A stretch of DNA of 64,000 bases from assembly GCF_000018865.1 (NCBI RefSeq), contig NC_010175.1, forward strand, positions 1,364,001-1,428,000, given 5' to 3'. Positions 18,819 through 28,166 of this stretch are shown here, in pieces. Positions within the stretch are counted from its first letter, which is position 1, and every line of letters begins with the position of its first letter. Origin of the DNA: Chloroflexus aurantiacus J-10-fl (GTDB lineage: Bacteria > Chloroflexota > Chloroflexia > Chloroflexales > Chloroflexaceae). A program made the position numbers and the translations under genes. A model generated the notes under the pieces. The model did no database searches. It was not told the origin of the DNA and saw nothing but the letters and a program-made list of their open reading frames with translations.

Positions 18819-20579
18819 TTAGCGCACAACAACCTGCTCGCCTTCGGCCAGACCACTCTTGATTTCGACCAGACCGTTGGCCTGCAATCCAACCAGGACG
18901 GCCCGCTCGCTGATGGTGCGCTGCCCATTTTCATCGGTGGTGACAACCTGAACCATGGTCTTGGCACCTTCATTGCGAAGAGCAGTCACCGGCACCTGCA
19001 AGACATTGCTGCGCGTGGCGGCAATAATCGCAGCCGTGGTGGTCATCCCGGCACGCACCGGTTGACCGGACGGATCAAAGGCAACGGTCACGCGATAAGC
19101 GGTAACGGCACTGGTACCGGCGGGAAGCGGCTCGATGTTCACCACCTCACCGCGGAATGGCGGCCCCTGCAGAGCATCAACGGTCACCTCTACCGGCTGC
19201 CCAGGCGCAACCCGCGCCACATCAACTTCATCAACCGTCACTTTCACCAGATAGCGACTGACATCAATCAGGACAATCGGGGTCTGACCACTGACCGCTT
19301 CACCCGCCGAAACATTCACAGCGGCCACCACACCGGCAAATGGTGCGCGCAGCGTAGCCTCTTCCAGGCGGATGCGGGCCGCTTCGAGTTGCGCCTGAGC
19401 CTGGGCCAGGCGAGCTTCGGCGCGGGCCAGATCGCTGGCGCGTGGATCGGCAGTCAATTGGGCAAGACGGGCTTGCGCCGCAGCGAGTTGTGCCTGCTGG
19501 GCAGCAATCGCATTCTGCCGTGCCGCACCGGTCAGACGGGCCAGCTCGGCCTCGGCCCGCGCCAGTTGCGCCCGGGCCGCCGCAATGGCATCGCTGTCAG
19601 GGCCGGCCAGAATAGCATCGAGATCGGCTTTTGCGCTGGCTACCCGTGCCTCAGCCGCCGCCAGACCACTCACCTCATTTTGCACCGCCGTCTGATACGC
19701 GATTTGGGCCTGGGCTAATGCAGATTCTGCATCGGCCAATGTTCGTGCCGCTCGCTCGAACGCGCGTTCAAAATCGCGCTGCTCGGTCTCATTGAGAGAG
19801 CGTCCAGTGCGCGGATCGGTACCATTTGCCTTCACATGCTCCCAATTCCAGTAGGCATCACTGTATGCACTCTGAGCGTTACGCAAAGCATTGGCCTGAG
19901 CTTCTACTCGTGCCAGGGCCTCAGATTTAGCCGCCGAGAGCAGGTCGCGCTGCCGCTCAAGTTCGGCCTGGGCCTGCACCAGAGCTGCTTCAGCGCGCAC
20001 CCGTTGCTCATTCGTAGCCCCGTTCAGCAACTTCTGCAAACGCTCACGGGCTTCGGTCACCGCAGCCTGCGCAGCCGCAATATCTGCCGGCGTCACATTG
20101 GTCTGCGTCTGCGCCAGCCCGGCCTGAGCAGCGGCGACCAGCGCCTCGGCCTCAGCCCGTTGTTCGGGCGTTGCCCGCTCGCGTAGCGCCTGCAAATCGG
20201 CCTGAGCCAGAGCAACGGCTGCCTCAGCCGCTGCCACATCGGCCCGCAACTGGCGGTCATCAAGGCGCAGCAACGGATCACCCGCCGCAACCTGCTGCCC
20301 GACCGTCACCAGCACCTCTTGCACCCGACCACCGAGCGTCAGGCTCAACTCAGCGGTCTGGTTCGGTTCAACCGAACCGGTAGCATTAACGGTCAACCGC
20401 AAATCGCCACGGGTTACCGGGGCCAGACTGAGACCGGCCAGCGGATCGGCCGTCGATGCGGCAGTGAAACGAACAACAACCGTCGCGATAACTGCAATCA
20501 AAAGGCCGGCCGCAATCCACACCGGCCAGGGGAGACGGGGTAAACCAAAACGCGGTCGAGACTGGGGTAACGTGCTCAT
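18819..20579 (-). CDS. MacA/HlyD-like membrane fusion (adaptor) protein
   Basis: 586 residues, longer than usual MacA (about 370). An N-terminal TM anchor (residues about 17-41) is followed by a lipoyl half-motif, a very long Ala/Gln/Arg-rich helical hairpin (about 110-400, many AQAELA repeats), the second lipoyl half (LRAPFAGVVAAVNVSAGEAV) and beta-barrel domains. It should bridge the permease to the cell envelope. The long hairpin suggests a wide envelope or self-contained conduit. ATG overlaps the TetR stop (ATGA). Confidence 0.88.
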   Translation of the reverse strand: MSTLPQSRPRFGLPRLPWPVWIAAGLLIAVIATVVVRFTAASTADPLAGLSLAPVTRGDLRLTVNATGSVEPNQTAELSLTLGGRVQEVLVTVGQQVAAGDPLLRLDDRQLRADVAAAEAAVALAQADLQALRERATPEQRAEAEALVAAAQAGLAQTQTNVTPADIAAAQAAVTEARERLQKLLNGATNEQRVRAEAALVQAQAELERQRDLLSAAKSEALARVEAQANALRNAQSAYSDAYWNWEHVKANGTDPRTGRSLNETEQRDFERAFERAARTLADAESALAQAQIAYQTAVQNEVSGLAAAEARVASAKADLDAILAGPDSDAIAAARAQLARAEAELARLTGAARQNAIAAQQAQLAAAQARLAQLTADPRASDLARAEARLAQAQAQLEAARIRLEEATLRAPFAGVVAAVNVSAGEAVSGQTPIVLIDVSRYLVKVTVDEVDVARVAPGQPVEVTVDALQGPPFRGEVVNIEPLPAGTSAVTAYRVTVAFDPSGQPVRAGMTTTAAIIAATRSNVLQVPVTALRNEGAKTMVQVVTTDENGQRTISERAVLVGLQANGLVEIKSGLAEGEQVVVR

Positions 20580-21220
20580 GCCTGTACTGCTCCTGCTGAA
20601 GAATTGGGCGTAGTGGACTGGCCAACGCCGTGCAAAAAGAGATCGACTAACAGAGACGGGGAGACGCTACCCACCCACTGCGCCATCGGATTGGGGGGAG
20701 CCATCTCGTGAAAGGTTTCACAGAGACTGAGAAACAGCATCGCTGCTGTCGCCGCCGAAAGATCACTGCGGATCAAACCGGCGGCAATTGCTTCGTCCAT
20801 CACCCGGGTAAGGGGGGCAAACAAATGCCGGTAAAAGGCAACACTCAACCTGGCCCGGGCCGCGTCACCGAGATGCTCCATCATCTCGTGGCGCATCATC
20901 CGCATATCGCCTTCATAGTCCATCAGCACCGTTGCCATAGCCTGAAGACGCTCGTTCAGTGGGCGGTCAGCGCCAACCAGATCGGTTAGCGGCTGGTGCA
21001 TTGCTGCCAGCACACGCAACCCCATCTGCACAAAGAGTTCTTCCTTGTCGCTGAAGTAGTAGTAGAGGGTTGGCTTGGTAATACCGGCAACCTGAATAAT
21101 GTCGTTGATCGAAACTGCCCGATAGCCACGCTGCATAAAGAGCTGCGCTGCCACATCGAGGATGCGGAGCGCGGTGGGGCTATCGCTAATACGCGGATCG
21201 GGCAGCAGGGTTTGTTCCAT
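20576..21220 (-). CDS. TetR-family transcriptional regulator of the efflux operon
   Basis: 214 residues from the ATG at 21220; a TTG three codons upstream is possible. The HTH at about 35-60 reads YRAVSINDIIQVAGITKPTLYYYFSDKEELF, with typical TetR signature. The C-terminal domain is the variable ligand-binding part. It is the first gene of the operon and its stop overlaps the adaptor start. A 16-bp palindrome 29 bp upstream is the likely operator, so autorepression relieved by a transported compound is inferred. Confidence 0.9.
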   Translation of the reverse strand: MEQTLLPDPRISDSPTALRILDVAAQLFMQRGYRAVSINDIIQVAGITKPTLYYYFSDKEELFVQMGLRVLAAMHQPLTDLVGADRPLNERLQAMATVLMDYEGDMRMMRHEMMEHLGDAARARLSVAFYRHLFAPLTRVMDEAIAAGLIRSDLSAATAAMLFLSLCETFHEMAPPNPMAQWVGSVSPSLLVDLFLHGVGQSTTPNSSAGAVQA

Positions 21221-21248
21221 AACTTTCAACAGTCTCGTCTAACTAATT

Positions 21249-21264
21249 CTTACCGACCGGTAAG
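21249..21264. promoter_or_regulatory. Putative TetR operator
   Basis: CTTACCGACCGGTAAG, a perfect inverted repeat with a 2-bp centre, 28 bp upstream of the regulator start. Shape and half-site resemble known TetR-family operators. Confidence 0.7.
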
Positions 21265-22362
21265 TAATATACCACGATGAACAATCATTGTCAATGCTTT
21301 GCAAATATTTTGTCGATAAATCCTTCAGGTGATACAAACGCTTGCGCGAAGACGTGAACCTTCAAATAACTCAAGTTGTCACCCGTGCTATGAGCAGGCT
21401 GTTGAGTCTGACTGTCAGGATGAATAACACGACGTTGCATTCAACACCGTATGGCGCAACCGCGTGAACGATGTGGATCGTAGCCAGTTCCTATGGATGT
21501 GTTATGTCACGCCTCACAGAAGCAACCCGGGTTATACTCATCCTCTGAGTCCTCTGTGCCTCTGTAGTGGTAAAGGTAGCAACTTGGGTTCGGATTTCAT
21601 CCCCGTGCTGAAGTGCCACCCGCAAGCCGCCGGTAGGCCGTCGCAAACGCAGGCGCAATGATCGCTCCGGTGTGGCGTCAGCGTAATCGTTAGATTGCGA
21701 GCCGAGACTTCTATCACGCCAGATGCAATGTGGCACCAGGCGACGCGGGGATTGGCGCACAGAGTGGGGACGGAGGCGTTGGTGCAGGTGCGTCCTACCT
21801 GTCAGTATTTTTATTACCGAATTCTTATTGAATAGTCAGGACGACATTGGTGACATTGACACAGGTGAATCCTACCGCGGCGGTAGGGGCGACGCATGCG
21901 TCGCCCCTACTGACCATCGTTAGCGTAATCACATCTGACTCAACGGAAGGCATGAGCGGAAACACACCCCGCACTGACGACTCCCGCCCTCGGCGGGGGC
22001 AGGTTGGGGTGGGGGCATTCGTGCAGAGTGAGTCATACTGCGGCGGTAAGGACACCCGGCTGTGCGCCTCTACCATCGTTAGTGCAATCACACCACTGAG
22101 CGCTGCAATAGCGTGCGCAAGCAAGGGTTCCGCATTCACCGTGCTCGACTCCAGGCGTTGTTTGTACCGACCACGGATGCGACATCCGTGATCGCCACGA
22201 TCATCTAGTCTTAGTCTGCGGAAGATGAATGCGATGACTTCCAGTAATCCGGTGAATCCTGGATGTGAGGAACACGGCTGTACCAACTGCACGAACGTGC
22301 AGAAAATGAAGGTGGACGCAGATGGAGCCTGCGCCCACCCTACTATTCTTCAGGGTCGATCC
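21265..22362. other. Gene-poor intergenic region with diverged repeats
   Basis: No convincing gene. Around 21540-21580 the minus strand reads CCACTACAGAGGCACAGAGG followed by ACTCAGAGGATGAG, a type of sequence that I recall as scattered in many bacterial genomes. Between 21850 and 22100 two imperfect copies of a block (YCTAC or TCATAC, GCGGCGGTA, then CATCGTTAGYG and AATCACA) occur, the first holding the palindrome at 21883-21910. Peptides such as VGATHASPL from this area are translations of that palindrome. Confidence 0.55.
21883..21910. repeat. Modular palindrome, core type C
   Basis: Perfect 28-bp palindrome: outer arms GTAGGGGC / GCCCCTAC, core GACGCATGCGTC. Confidence 0.9.
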
Positions 22363-22698
22363 TTAAAACAACGACCGCTGATTACCGCGCATCTTACTGA
22401 AACACGAACTACAGTAGACGGGCTTAGTGCCGCGTGGTACGAATGGGACAGTCGTCTCTTGACCACAACTGGCGCACGTCACCCGATAATTAACACGCTC
22501 GCGATTCGCCGGAGCGGCTGTCGGTCGTCGCCGTTCAGACGCCTCGCTCATTTGAGACTTACGCGCCTTGCGGCAAGCCGGACAACGTACCGGCTCATTC
22601 ACAAAGCCTTTGGCGGCGTAAAACTCTTGTTCTCCCGCTGTAAAGACGAAATCCATCCCGCAATCCCGACAGGTCAGGGTTTTGTCTGCGAAGCTCAT
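22363..22698 (-). CDS. Zinc-ribbon protein with two Cys4 ribbons
   Basis: 111 residues, GAGGAG 9 bp before the ATG. First ribbon: CRDCG near residues 10-14 and CPACRK near 39-44. Second: CASCG near 75-79 and CSSC near 95-98. This two-ribbon layout is a common small bacterial family of unknown role (probable zinc-ribbon domain plus CxxC_CxxC ending). A basic, Pro/Ala-rich linker joins the ribbons. Nucleic-acid or protein binding is plausible but unproven. It stands alone between two repeat-rich gaps. Confidence 0.8.
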   Translation of the reverse strand: MSFADKTLTCRDCGMDFVFTAGEQEFYAAKGFVNEPVRCPACRKARKSQMSEASERRRPTAAPANRERVNYRVTCASCGQETTVPFVPRGTKPVYCSSCFSKMRGNQRSLF

Positions 22699-23054
22699 GG
22701 CTCGCTACTCCTCTAGCACAACAACGAAGGGTTCGTGGCCGGTGTGGGGTTGCGTTGCGTCCGAACTCGACCGAGAGGAGGCTCAGAGGGGATCGCTAGC
22801 GCGTACCAGATCCGTACCATTCTTGAATATTGATTATACCAAATTTTGACTATTGTGAGAAGTTAGATTTTTGCATCTTCACTATCCTGGTGTCACATAT
22901 TTGAAGTGTGGATGCAGTGCTTCCGCAACAACCGCATGACGGGGAACCGGGTGTGAAGACCATCTGGCGTGGGCTGCGCCGCCTGCACGACATCGTCGCT
23001 CGCCGGTAACTCCTACGCACAACTCCACCTGCTGCTGGTAACACATGATGTGAT

Positions 23055-23071
23055 GTATGGGTAATGCATAG
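23055..23071. mobile_element. Solo end of the MITE family (decayed remnant)
   Basis: TATGGGTAATGCATAGCC matches the right terminal repeat of the elements at 2825 and 44074; the preceding CTGCTGGTAACACATG also resembles that end. No partner end was found. Confidence 0.55.
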
Positions 23072-23235
23072 CCTGGCGAGGGCAGGTTGGGGGGCGATTC
23101 GAGAAAGACAATCTCATCGAGCACCACATTGGCTGCTGCCAGTACCACCCGCCACTTATCCAACTGTTCGATCCACAGCGGTTTCCGACGCAGAACGTGG
23201 GGTGAAGGTTAGGGTTGATGAGGCGGGGAACCCGC

Positions 23236-23263
23236 TTTGGGGCACGGCATGCCGTGCCCCTAC
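23236..23263. repeat. Modular palindrome, core type D
   Basis: Core CACGGCATGCCGTG with right arm CCCCTAC and a decayed left arm TTTGGGGC. The following GGGCGTCCAGCG also follows the half-palindrome at 44691. Confidence 0.75.
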
Positions 23264-23379
23264 GGGCGTCCAGCGATACATCATTCAGTGCAGCACCAGA
23301 GGTATTGCTGAATAGTAGCGGTACGGTATGCGCGGGACAACCCTGGTCGAGGCGATCTATACGCAGAAGCGCCGCATGC

Positions 23380-23408
23380 GTAGGGGCGGGTTTAGAACCC
23401 GCCCCTAC
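23380..23408. repeat. Modular palindrome, core type A
   Basis: Same 29-bp layout as 2068-2096. Confidence 0.85.
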
Positions 23409-24273
23409 GGTGTCATGGACGGAGGGATGGCAAGCGCCTTCGTCAGCGACTGGTGTCTCGCGATGGACTGGTGACGTGCAGCGTTGGACGAAATGAATTT
23501 CGTCAACGCCTGGACGGAGAACAGGAGCGAGCGCTGGTGTCAACCGCTGGTGCATCCCTGTTGCGGGCCGTGGTACAGTCACGTTGTTTGAAGTGCGGCA
23601 GCATGACTGTTTCATCAGCCGCGCTTCGTGCCAGGCGCATGTCATGTCGTTCACCCTACCGGTCACGGGTATGCCGTGTGCTATCGTCACGATCATGTAG
23701 TCTGTCAGTAATGTCAGGAGATAACTTCCAGTCAACACACCTGCTGCCGTATCGGGAAGCTCCAGCACGATCTGCTGATCTCCCCTCTTCCGCTGGACGG
23801 AAGAAGACCAGGGGTGAGAAGAATGCTGTCACCTTGCCACCAATTTGGACAAAAAGTCTAATCCTCTCTACCTGGATATTGGCAATCCTGTCTATTGGCA
23901 ACTCCATGAAGGCCTGTTATCATACCATCACCAATGAGTGCACAATCTGGTGAATGCCACGATGCATGGATAGCGAGGGGGTGAACGTGCGTAATGCGGG
24001 CATCTCCTGCGATGTTGCAGTTTAGAGCCGCAAACGCAAGAGAGAGAAATGGCTTCTGGATAGACTTTATCATCAATCCTCAATTTGTCAGTTGTTTACA
24101 AGTCCATAGCGGGCACTCTGTAATGCCTGCAATCGCGATGGTGCTCAGACGGCCTGCAACGAGGCAGAGGCGGATGGTTTGTGCAAATGTTACAAGTGCA
24201 TGGAGCTGTTTTTAGAAGATCATTCCATGCATCACATGCAATCGCTTAGGTATAGGTTAAAGGAGCAGTTCTC

Positions 24274-25689
24274 ATGAAGCTTGCATGGCGCACAAAGATC
24301 GGTCTCGGTCTTGGGTTTGGCCTTGGTCTCTGGCTGGTGGGTACCGGACGCGCTTTTGCTCAGGAAGGGCCAACCACTGCTGAACTGGCAGTTGCAATGA
24401 ATACCTTCTTCCTGATTGTTGCCGCAGCGCTGGTCTTCTTTATGCAGGCCGGGTTCGCGATGTTGACCGCCGGCTTGACCCGCTCGAAGAACACAACCAA
24501 CATCCTGTTCAAGAACCTGATGGATTTCGTGATGTGTTCGATTGCCTTTTGGGCAGTCGGCTGGGGGATCGCATACGGTACTTCAGCGGGTGGATTTATC
24601 GGCACCGATCAATTCTTCCTCTCGCCGGTTACGGCTGAAGGTGAAGTGCCGGTGATGGCAAGCTGGTTCTTCCAGGTCGTGTTTGCCGGTACGGCTGCAA
24701 CGATTGTGGCCGGGGCAATGGCCGAACGCACGAAGTTTGCGGCGTATCTGATCTACAGCTTCATCATCTCGCTCTTCATTTATCCGGTTGTCGTCCACTG
24801 GGTCTGGAGCGGCGCCGGCTGGTTGAATACCTACAGCGGCAGCACCGAGGGGAACTGGGGCTTCACCGACTTCGCCGGAAGCACGGTTGTCCACAGCGTC
24901 GGAGGCTGGGCATCACTGGTTGGTGCGATGATCCTCGGCCCGCGTCTTGGCCGCTTCGGCCCCGATGGCAAGCCCCGTGTTATCCCCGGTCACAACATGT
25001 CACTCGCTGCGCTGGGCACCTTCATCCTCTGGCTGGGCTGGTTCGGCTTCAACCCCGGCTCGCAACTGGCAATCGCTTCACAGGCTAATGCCGATGCGGT
25101 GGCATTGGTTGCCGTTACGACCAATCTGGCCGCAGCCGCCGGTGCTCTGGGTGCTCTCTTCACCGCCTGGCTGCGCTATGGCAAGCCCGATCTTGGTCAG
25201 ACACTGAACGGTGTGCTTGGTGGTCTGGTCGCGATCACCGCTGGCTGTGCCTACGTTGATCCGCTCTCCTCGATCATCATTGGTTTCATCGCCGGTCCGA
25301 TTGTCGTCTTCTCGGCAGAACTGCTTGAGAAGCTCAAGATCGACGATCCGGTTGGCGCAGTTCCGGTACACCTGGTTAACGGTATCTGGGGTACGCTGGC
25401 GGTCGGTCTGTTCGCATCCGTCCCCGGTAACACCGGTACGACCGGCCTGTTCTACGGCGGCGGTCTGACCCTGCTCATCTCGCAGTTCGTTGGTGTTGTC
25501 GCTATCGGTTTGTGGACGGTTGCAACCGCTGCGTTGATGTTCTTCGCCATCAAGGCTACCATTGGTCTGCGGGTTAGCAAGGCCGAGGAAGAGGCTGGTC
25601 TCGACATCGGCGAGCACGGGATGGTTGCCTACCCGGATCTGAGCGGTGCTCCGGCGGGTGGTGAAGTGAGTGGCGCTCTGGCCCGATAG
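24274..25689 (+). CDS. amt: Ammonium transporter
   Basis: 471 residues from ATG with AAAGGAG before it. A signal-like first helix ends at AFAQ, as in cleaved Amt proteins. Eleven further TM helices follow, with Amt signatures DFAGSTVVHSVGG (first pore His) and GAVPVHLVNGIWGT (second pore His) and NLMDFVMCSIAFWAVGWG. It conducts ammonium across the cytoplasmic membrane. No glnK/glnB PII gene is adjacent, unlike many bacteria, so PII control would come from elsewhere. Confidence 0.95.
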   Translation: MKLAWRTKIGLGLGFGLGLWLVGTGRAFAQEGPTTAELAVAMNTFFLIVAAALVFFMQAGFAMLTAGLTRSKNTTNILFKNLMDFVMCSIAFWAVGWGIAYGTSAGGFIGTDQFFLSPVTAEGEVPVMASWFFQVVFAGTAATIVAGAMAERTKFAAYLIYSFIISLFIYPVVVHWVWSGAGWLNTYSGSTEGNWGFTDFAGSTVVHSVGGWASLVGAMILGPRLGRFGPDGKPRVIPGHNMSLAALGTFILWLGWFGFNPGSQLAIASQANADAVALVAVTTNLAAAAGALGALFTAWLRYGKPDLGQTLNGVLGGLVAITAGCAYVDPLSSIIIGFIAGPIVVFSAELLEKLKIDDPVGAVPVHLVNGIWGTLAVGLFASVPGNTGTTGLFYGGGLTLLISQFVGVVAIGLWTVATAALMFFAIKATIGLRVSKAEEEAGLDIGEHGMVAYPDLSGAPAGGEVSGALAR

Positions 25690-25717
25690 TAAGCGAAATT
25701 TCCCTCCTCCTTGCGCG

Positions 25718-25744
25718 ACCCCTCCTCTATGGCAGAGGAGGGGT
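25718..25744. terminator. Terminator hairpin between convergent amt and ECF genes
   Basis: Stem ACCCCTCCTCT (25718-25728) / AGAGGAGGGGT (25734-25744), 5-nt loop, followed on the plus strand by TTATGTT. Confidence 0.75.
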
Positions 25745-26551
25745 TTATGTTGCAGTGGTAAACCAGAAGCGCTCGCGAAAACGGCGCAGTTCTTTCAGCA
25801 CAACCCGCCCCAGCAGTGCAATCAAAATAACGTTCCCAAGTGCCCGTACCGCATCCCACGCCAGCGACGTGACGATATAGAAGCGGAGATATTGCTGAAT
25901 TGTTGCCGCCAGACCACTGCCCGGTAGCCAGCCCAATTCGCCGGGCGGCGCAAACGGCCAAAACCACAGATTCATCAAGGCACCAAAGAGAAAGCCCCAA
26001 ACGTAACCAAAACCGCCAAGAAGCACAACCTCGCCCCATCCCCCAGGACGGAATCGTCGTCCCAGTGGTGCCAAAAAACCGGCGCTCATGCCCATCCAGC
26101 CACTCACGAACATCTGAAACGGCAACCACGGGCCTACGCCCCCGGTCAGTAGTGCCGAGACCAGCAGGGCCAGGGTGCCAATCAGAAAGCCGAAACGCGA
26201 TCCATACGCATAGCCAATCAGGATGATTAGAAAAAAGAACGTAGGCGAGTCTGCCGGCCCCGCCGGTAGACGCAAGATCGCTACGACCCCTGTGAGCACA
26301 CCCAAAATAGCGACCATACGGGTATTGAGCCGACCGGCACTGAGTTCGGCAATTAACAGGACAAGCAGTGCCGGGCCGAGAAGGGCGAAAAAGATCGGGG
26401 CTGTGGTGGCATGTGCCTGGGTGAATCCGGTTTCGGCACGGCCCAGAAAAAAGGGGTAGAGAAAAGCTATCACACCGAGCAGGCAGATCAGACCGAAGAC
26501 AACATCACCTGCGAGGGTTGCTATACGTTGAGCGCGTGGGGTTGACATCAT
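25745..26551 (-). CDS. ECF transporter S component-like membrane protein
   Basis: 268 residues, 6-7 hydrophobic segments. The central LLTGGVGPWLPFQMFVSGWMGM matches the GGxGPWxPFQM signature of substrate-capture (S) components related to cobalamin or queuosine-type ECF uptake. The C-terminal ELRRFRERFWF is basic and cytoplasmic. No EcfA ATPase or EcfT gene is near, so a shared energising module elsewhere is inferred. Vitamin substrate unknown. Confidence 0.75.
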   Translation of the reverse strand: MMSTPRAQRIATLAGDVVFGLICLLGVIAFLYPFFLGRAETGFTQAHATTAPIFFALLGPALLVLLIAELSAGRLNTRMVAILGVLTGVVAILRLPAGPADSPTFFFLIILIGYAYGSRFGFLIGTLALLVSALLTGGVGPWLPFQMFVSGWMGMSAGFLAPLGRRFRPGGWGEVVLLGGFGYVWGFLFGALMNLWFWPFAPPGELGWLPGSGLAATIQQYLRFYIVTSLAWDAVRALGNVILIALLGRVVLKELRRFRERFWFTTAT

Positions 26552-26671
26552 CGTAACGCCTGTCTTCGCAAAGCCTTGTCCGGGAGCAGTGTCGCAACGT
26601 CCGTCAGTACCGACTGTTCCAGATCATACCGCATGTCCGGTTAACATCCTGCACCCATGACTATCGCCAAC

Positions 26672-26910
26672 GCATTGCCAGGGCTGGCAGCGCGACCCTC
26701 CGCCAGAACTGGCAGTGCGATCCTCCGCCAGGACTGGAAGCACGCGCCTCCGCCAGGACTGGAAGCACGCGCCTCCGCCAGGACTGGAAGCACGCGCCTC
26801 CGCCAGGACTGGAAGCACGCGCCTCCGCCAGAACTGGCAGTGCGACCCTCCGCCAGGACTGGAAGCGCGCGCCTCCGCCAGGACTGGGAGCGCGCGCCTC
26901 CGGCGCGCCG
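26672..26910. repeat. 25-bp tandem minisatellite (about nine units)
   Basis: Units begin with CCTCCGCCA at 26697, 26722, 26747, 26772, 26797, 26822, 26847, 26872 and a partial one at 26897. Consensus CCTCCGCCAGGACTGGAAGC followed by ACGCG; variant units have GAACTGGCAGTGCGA. There are no unique spacers, so it is not CRISPR, and 25 bp is not a codon multiple. Confidence 0.92.
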
Positions 26911-27462
26911 AAGCGCGAGCCTGGATCAGCGCACGACAGCAGGAGCCATCCTGTACCGGCGCCTTCCGCCTCCAGCGGGGGCGGGTTGGGGTGGGGGCGT
27001 GCGCAAATCACCACGGCGAGCAGCACACACACCACACGCTCACTACTCATCACCCTGGCCCTCTACCTGAGCGTGAATGAATGAAACCGGTCAGTGTGCC
27101 TGCACCTGCGACAACCCACCAGCGATTCGCCAGTGGAACGCCCACTGTGGTATAGCCTCTCGCCTGGTCCGTATATCGTGTTGTCGGTTTGCGTGCCGAT
27201 GCATAGCGCCCGCACCCACGATGCTGCCGGTCGTCACTGGTCATAGGCACGACATGCGTGCTCGTCACTACTCACCGTAGCACCGCAGCGTACCACGCCT
27301 CATCACGCTGCGTCCCTGCCACCCTGGTTTGTATATCACCACGCAACCATTGCCGGCATAGGGAGATGGTATCTCTGTGCCCTCCATGTCTCAGTGCTAA
27401 AAACCACAGATCGAGGGCGTCATCTCTCCGTTTATCTGCCTTGCAGAAATATGATGATAAAA

Positions 27463-27542
27463 TGGCAAAAATTTCCAACATAAGTATTGACAATTACCAA
27501 TTGAGATGGTAATATCTCTATCAGATTGGCAAATATTACCAA
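27463..27542. promoter_or_regulatory. Promoter with three operator-like inverted repeats
   Basis: TTGACA (27487-27492), 17 bp, TAATAT (27510-27515). Inverted repeats of one half-site type surround it: TGGCAAAAATTTCCA at 27463-27477, TTACCA-N7-TGGTAA at 27494-27512 covering the spacer, and TTGGCAAATATTACCAA at 27526-27542 in the early leader. A dedicated repressor or activator is inferred, possibly the DUF2089 product. Confidence 0.65.
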
Positions 27543-27564
27543 CCAAGTAACGAGAGGAGTTCCT

Positions 27565-27774
27565 ATGATGCGCGACCTCTACCACCACGAGCAACTGTAC
27601 GCTCGCGAGATGCAGGAACGTGTTGCCGGTGTCGCATCACTCCACCAGCCTCCGCGTTCGCCCATCGCTCGTCGCCTTGCCCGCTGGTTCGGCTTGCGCT
27701 TGATTCGGTTTGGTGCCTACCTGTTGCGCTACGCTGCGGATCGACGCTCTCGCCATCTTACCTATGCCCGCTAA
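27565..27774 (+). CDS. Small basic protein, first gene of the DUF2089/DUF4097 operon
   Basis: 69 residues from the ATG at 27565 (GAGAGGAG 6-7 bp upstream). It is rich in Arg and His with an amphipathic middle (LARWFGLRLIRFGAYLLRYAADRR), likely to lie on a membrane or bind nucleic acid. No family recognised. It is 11 bp before the DUF2089 gene and shares its promoter. Confidence 0.7.
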   Translation: MMRDLYHHEQLYAREMQERVAGVASLHQPPRSPIARRLARWFGLRLIRFGAYLLRYAADRRSRHLTYAR

Positions 27775-27785
27775 CGGAGGTTGCT

Positions 27786-28166
27786 ATGTATCCACTACTG
27801 ACCCGTGACCCCATCACCGGTGGTGAGTTAATCGTCACCCGTCTCGAATCACCTGAGAGCGGCATTGTCATCGAGGGTCGTTTTAGCCTGGGCTGGATTG
27901 GTCGTCTCTCGCCTGATCAGCTTGCATTCGTTGAGTTGCTGGTCAAGAATCGCGGGAATATTCAACGCCTCGCCGCTGAACTCGACATTGCCTACAATAC
28001 GGCCCGCGCTCGCCTCGATGAAATTGTTGCTCTGCTCGGCGGTACACCTGAACAGGAACCGCGGGTTGATCGGCGTCAGATTCTCGACCGGCTTGCTGCC
28101 CGCGAGATTTCGGTCGAAGAGGCCTTGCGTCTGCTAAAGGGAGCTGACCATGAACAGCGCAAATGA
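27786..28166 (+). CDS. DUF2089-family putative regulator lacking the zinc-ribbon cysteines
   Basis: 126 residues; GGAGG before the ATG. The fold follows DUF2089: N-terminal DPITGGELIVTRLES, then IEGRFSLGWIGRLSPDQLAFVELLVKNRGNIQRLA and the helix-turn-helix AAELDIAYNTARARLDEI. In most family members the first segment is a Cys4 zinc ribbon (CPxCG); here every cysteine is replaced. The last 30 residues (REISVEEALRLLKG) form a SHOCT-like helical pair repeated in the next two genes. Probably a DNA-binding regulator of its own operon. Confidence 0.8.
   Translation: MYPLLTRDPITGGELIVTRLESPESGIVIEGRFSLGWIGRLSPDQLAFVELLVKNRGNIQRLAAELDIAYNTARARLDEIVALLGGTPEQEPRVDRRQILDRLAAREISVEEALRLLKGADHEQRK

Larger units (their letters stand above)
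22699..24273. other. 1.6-kb gene-free region with repeats before amt
   Basis: No supported gene; a 251-codon minus frame here has no ribosome site and runs through palindromes. Contents: a lone MITE end near 23045-23071, modular palindromes at 23236-23263 and 23380-23408, and a stretch (about 23590-23740) weakly matching the repeat at 48600-48750. The final 200 bp before 24274 are AT-richer and should hold the amt promoter. Confidence 0.5.
26552..27564. other. Intergenic region with 25-bp minisatellite and complex promoter
   Basis: No gene. Left part: the tandem array at 26672-26910. Middle: G-rich CGGGTTGGGGTGGGGGCG near 26981-27000. Right end: promoter and operator-like repeats before the 27565 operon. 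Confidence 0.6.

Noticed and set aside
21847-22191. 114-codon plus frame with VGATHASPL
   Set aside because: This peptide is the translation of the type C palindrome, a common cause of spurious genes.
23013-23768. 251-codon minus-strand frame in the repeat region
   Set aside because: Composed of translated palindromes and repeats (GTACRAP-like peptides), low similarity to any protein pattern, no ribosome site.
26672-26910. CRISPR array
   Set aside because: Units are contiguous with no unique spacers and no cas genes are present.
26657-27070. Open frames of 137, 130 and 121 codons across the minisatellite
   Set aside because: 25-bp units shift frame each time; open in several frames on both strands only because the unit lacks stops.
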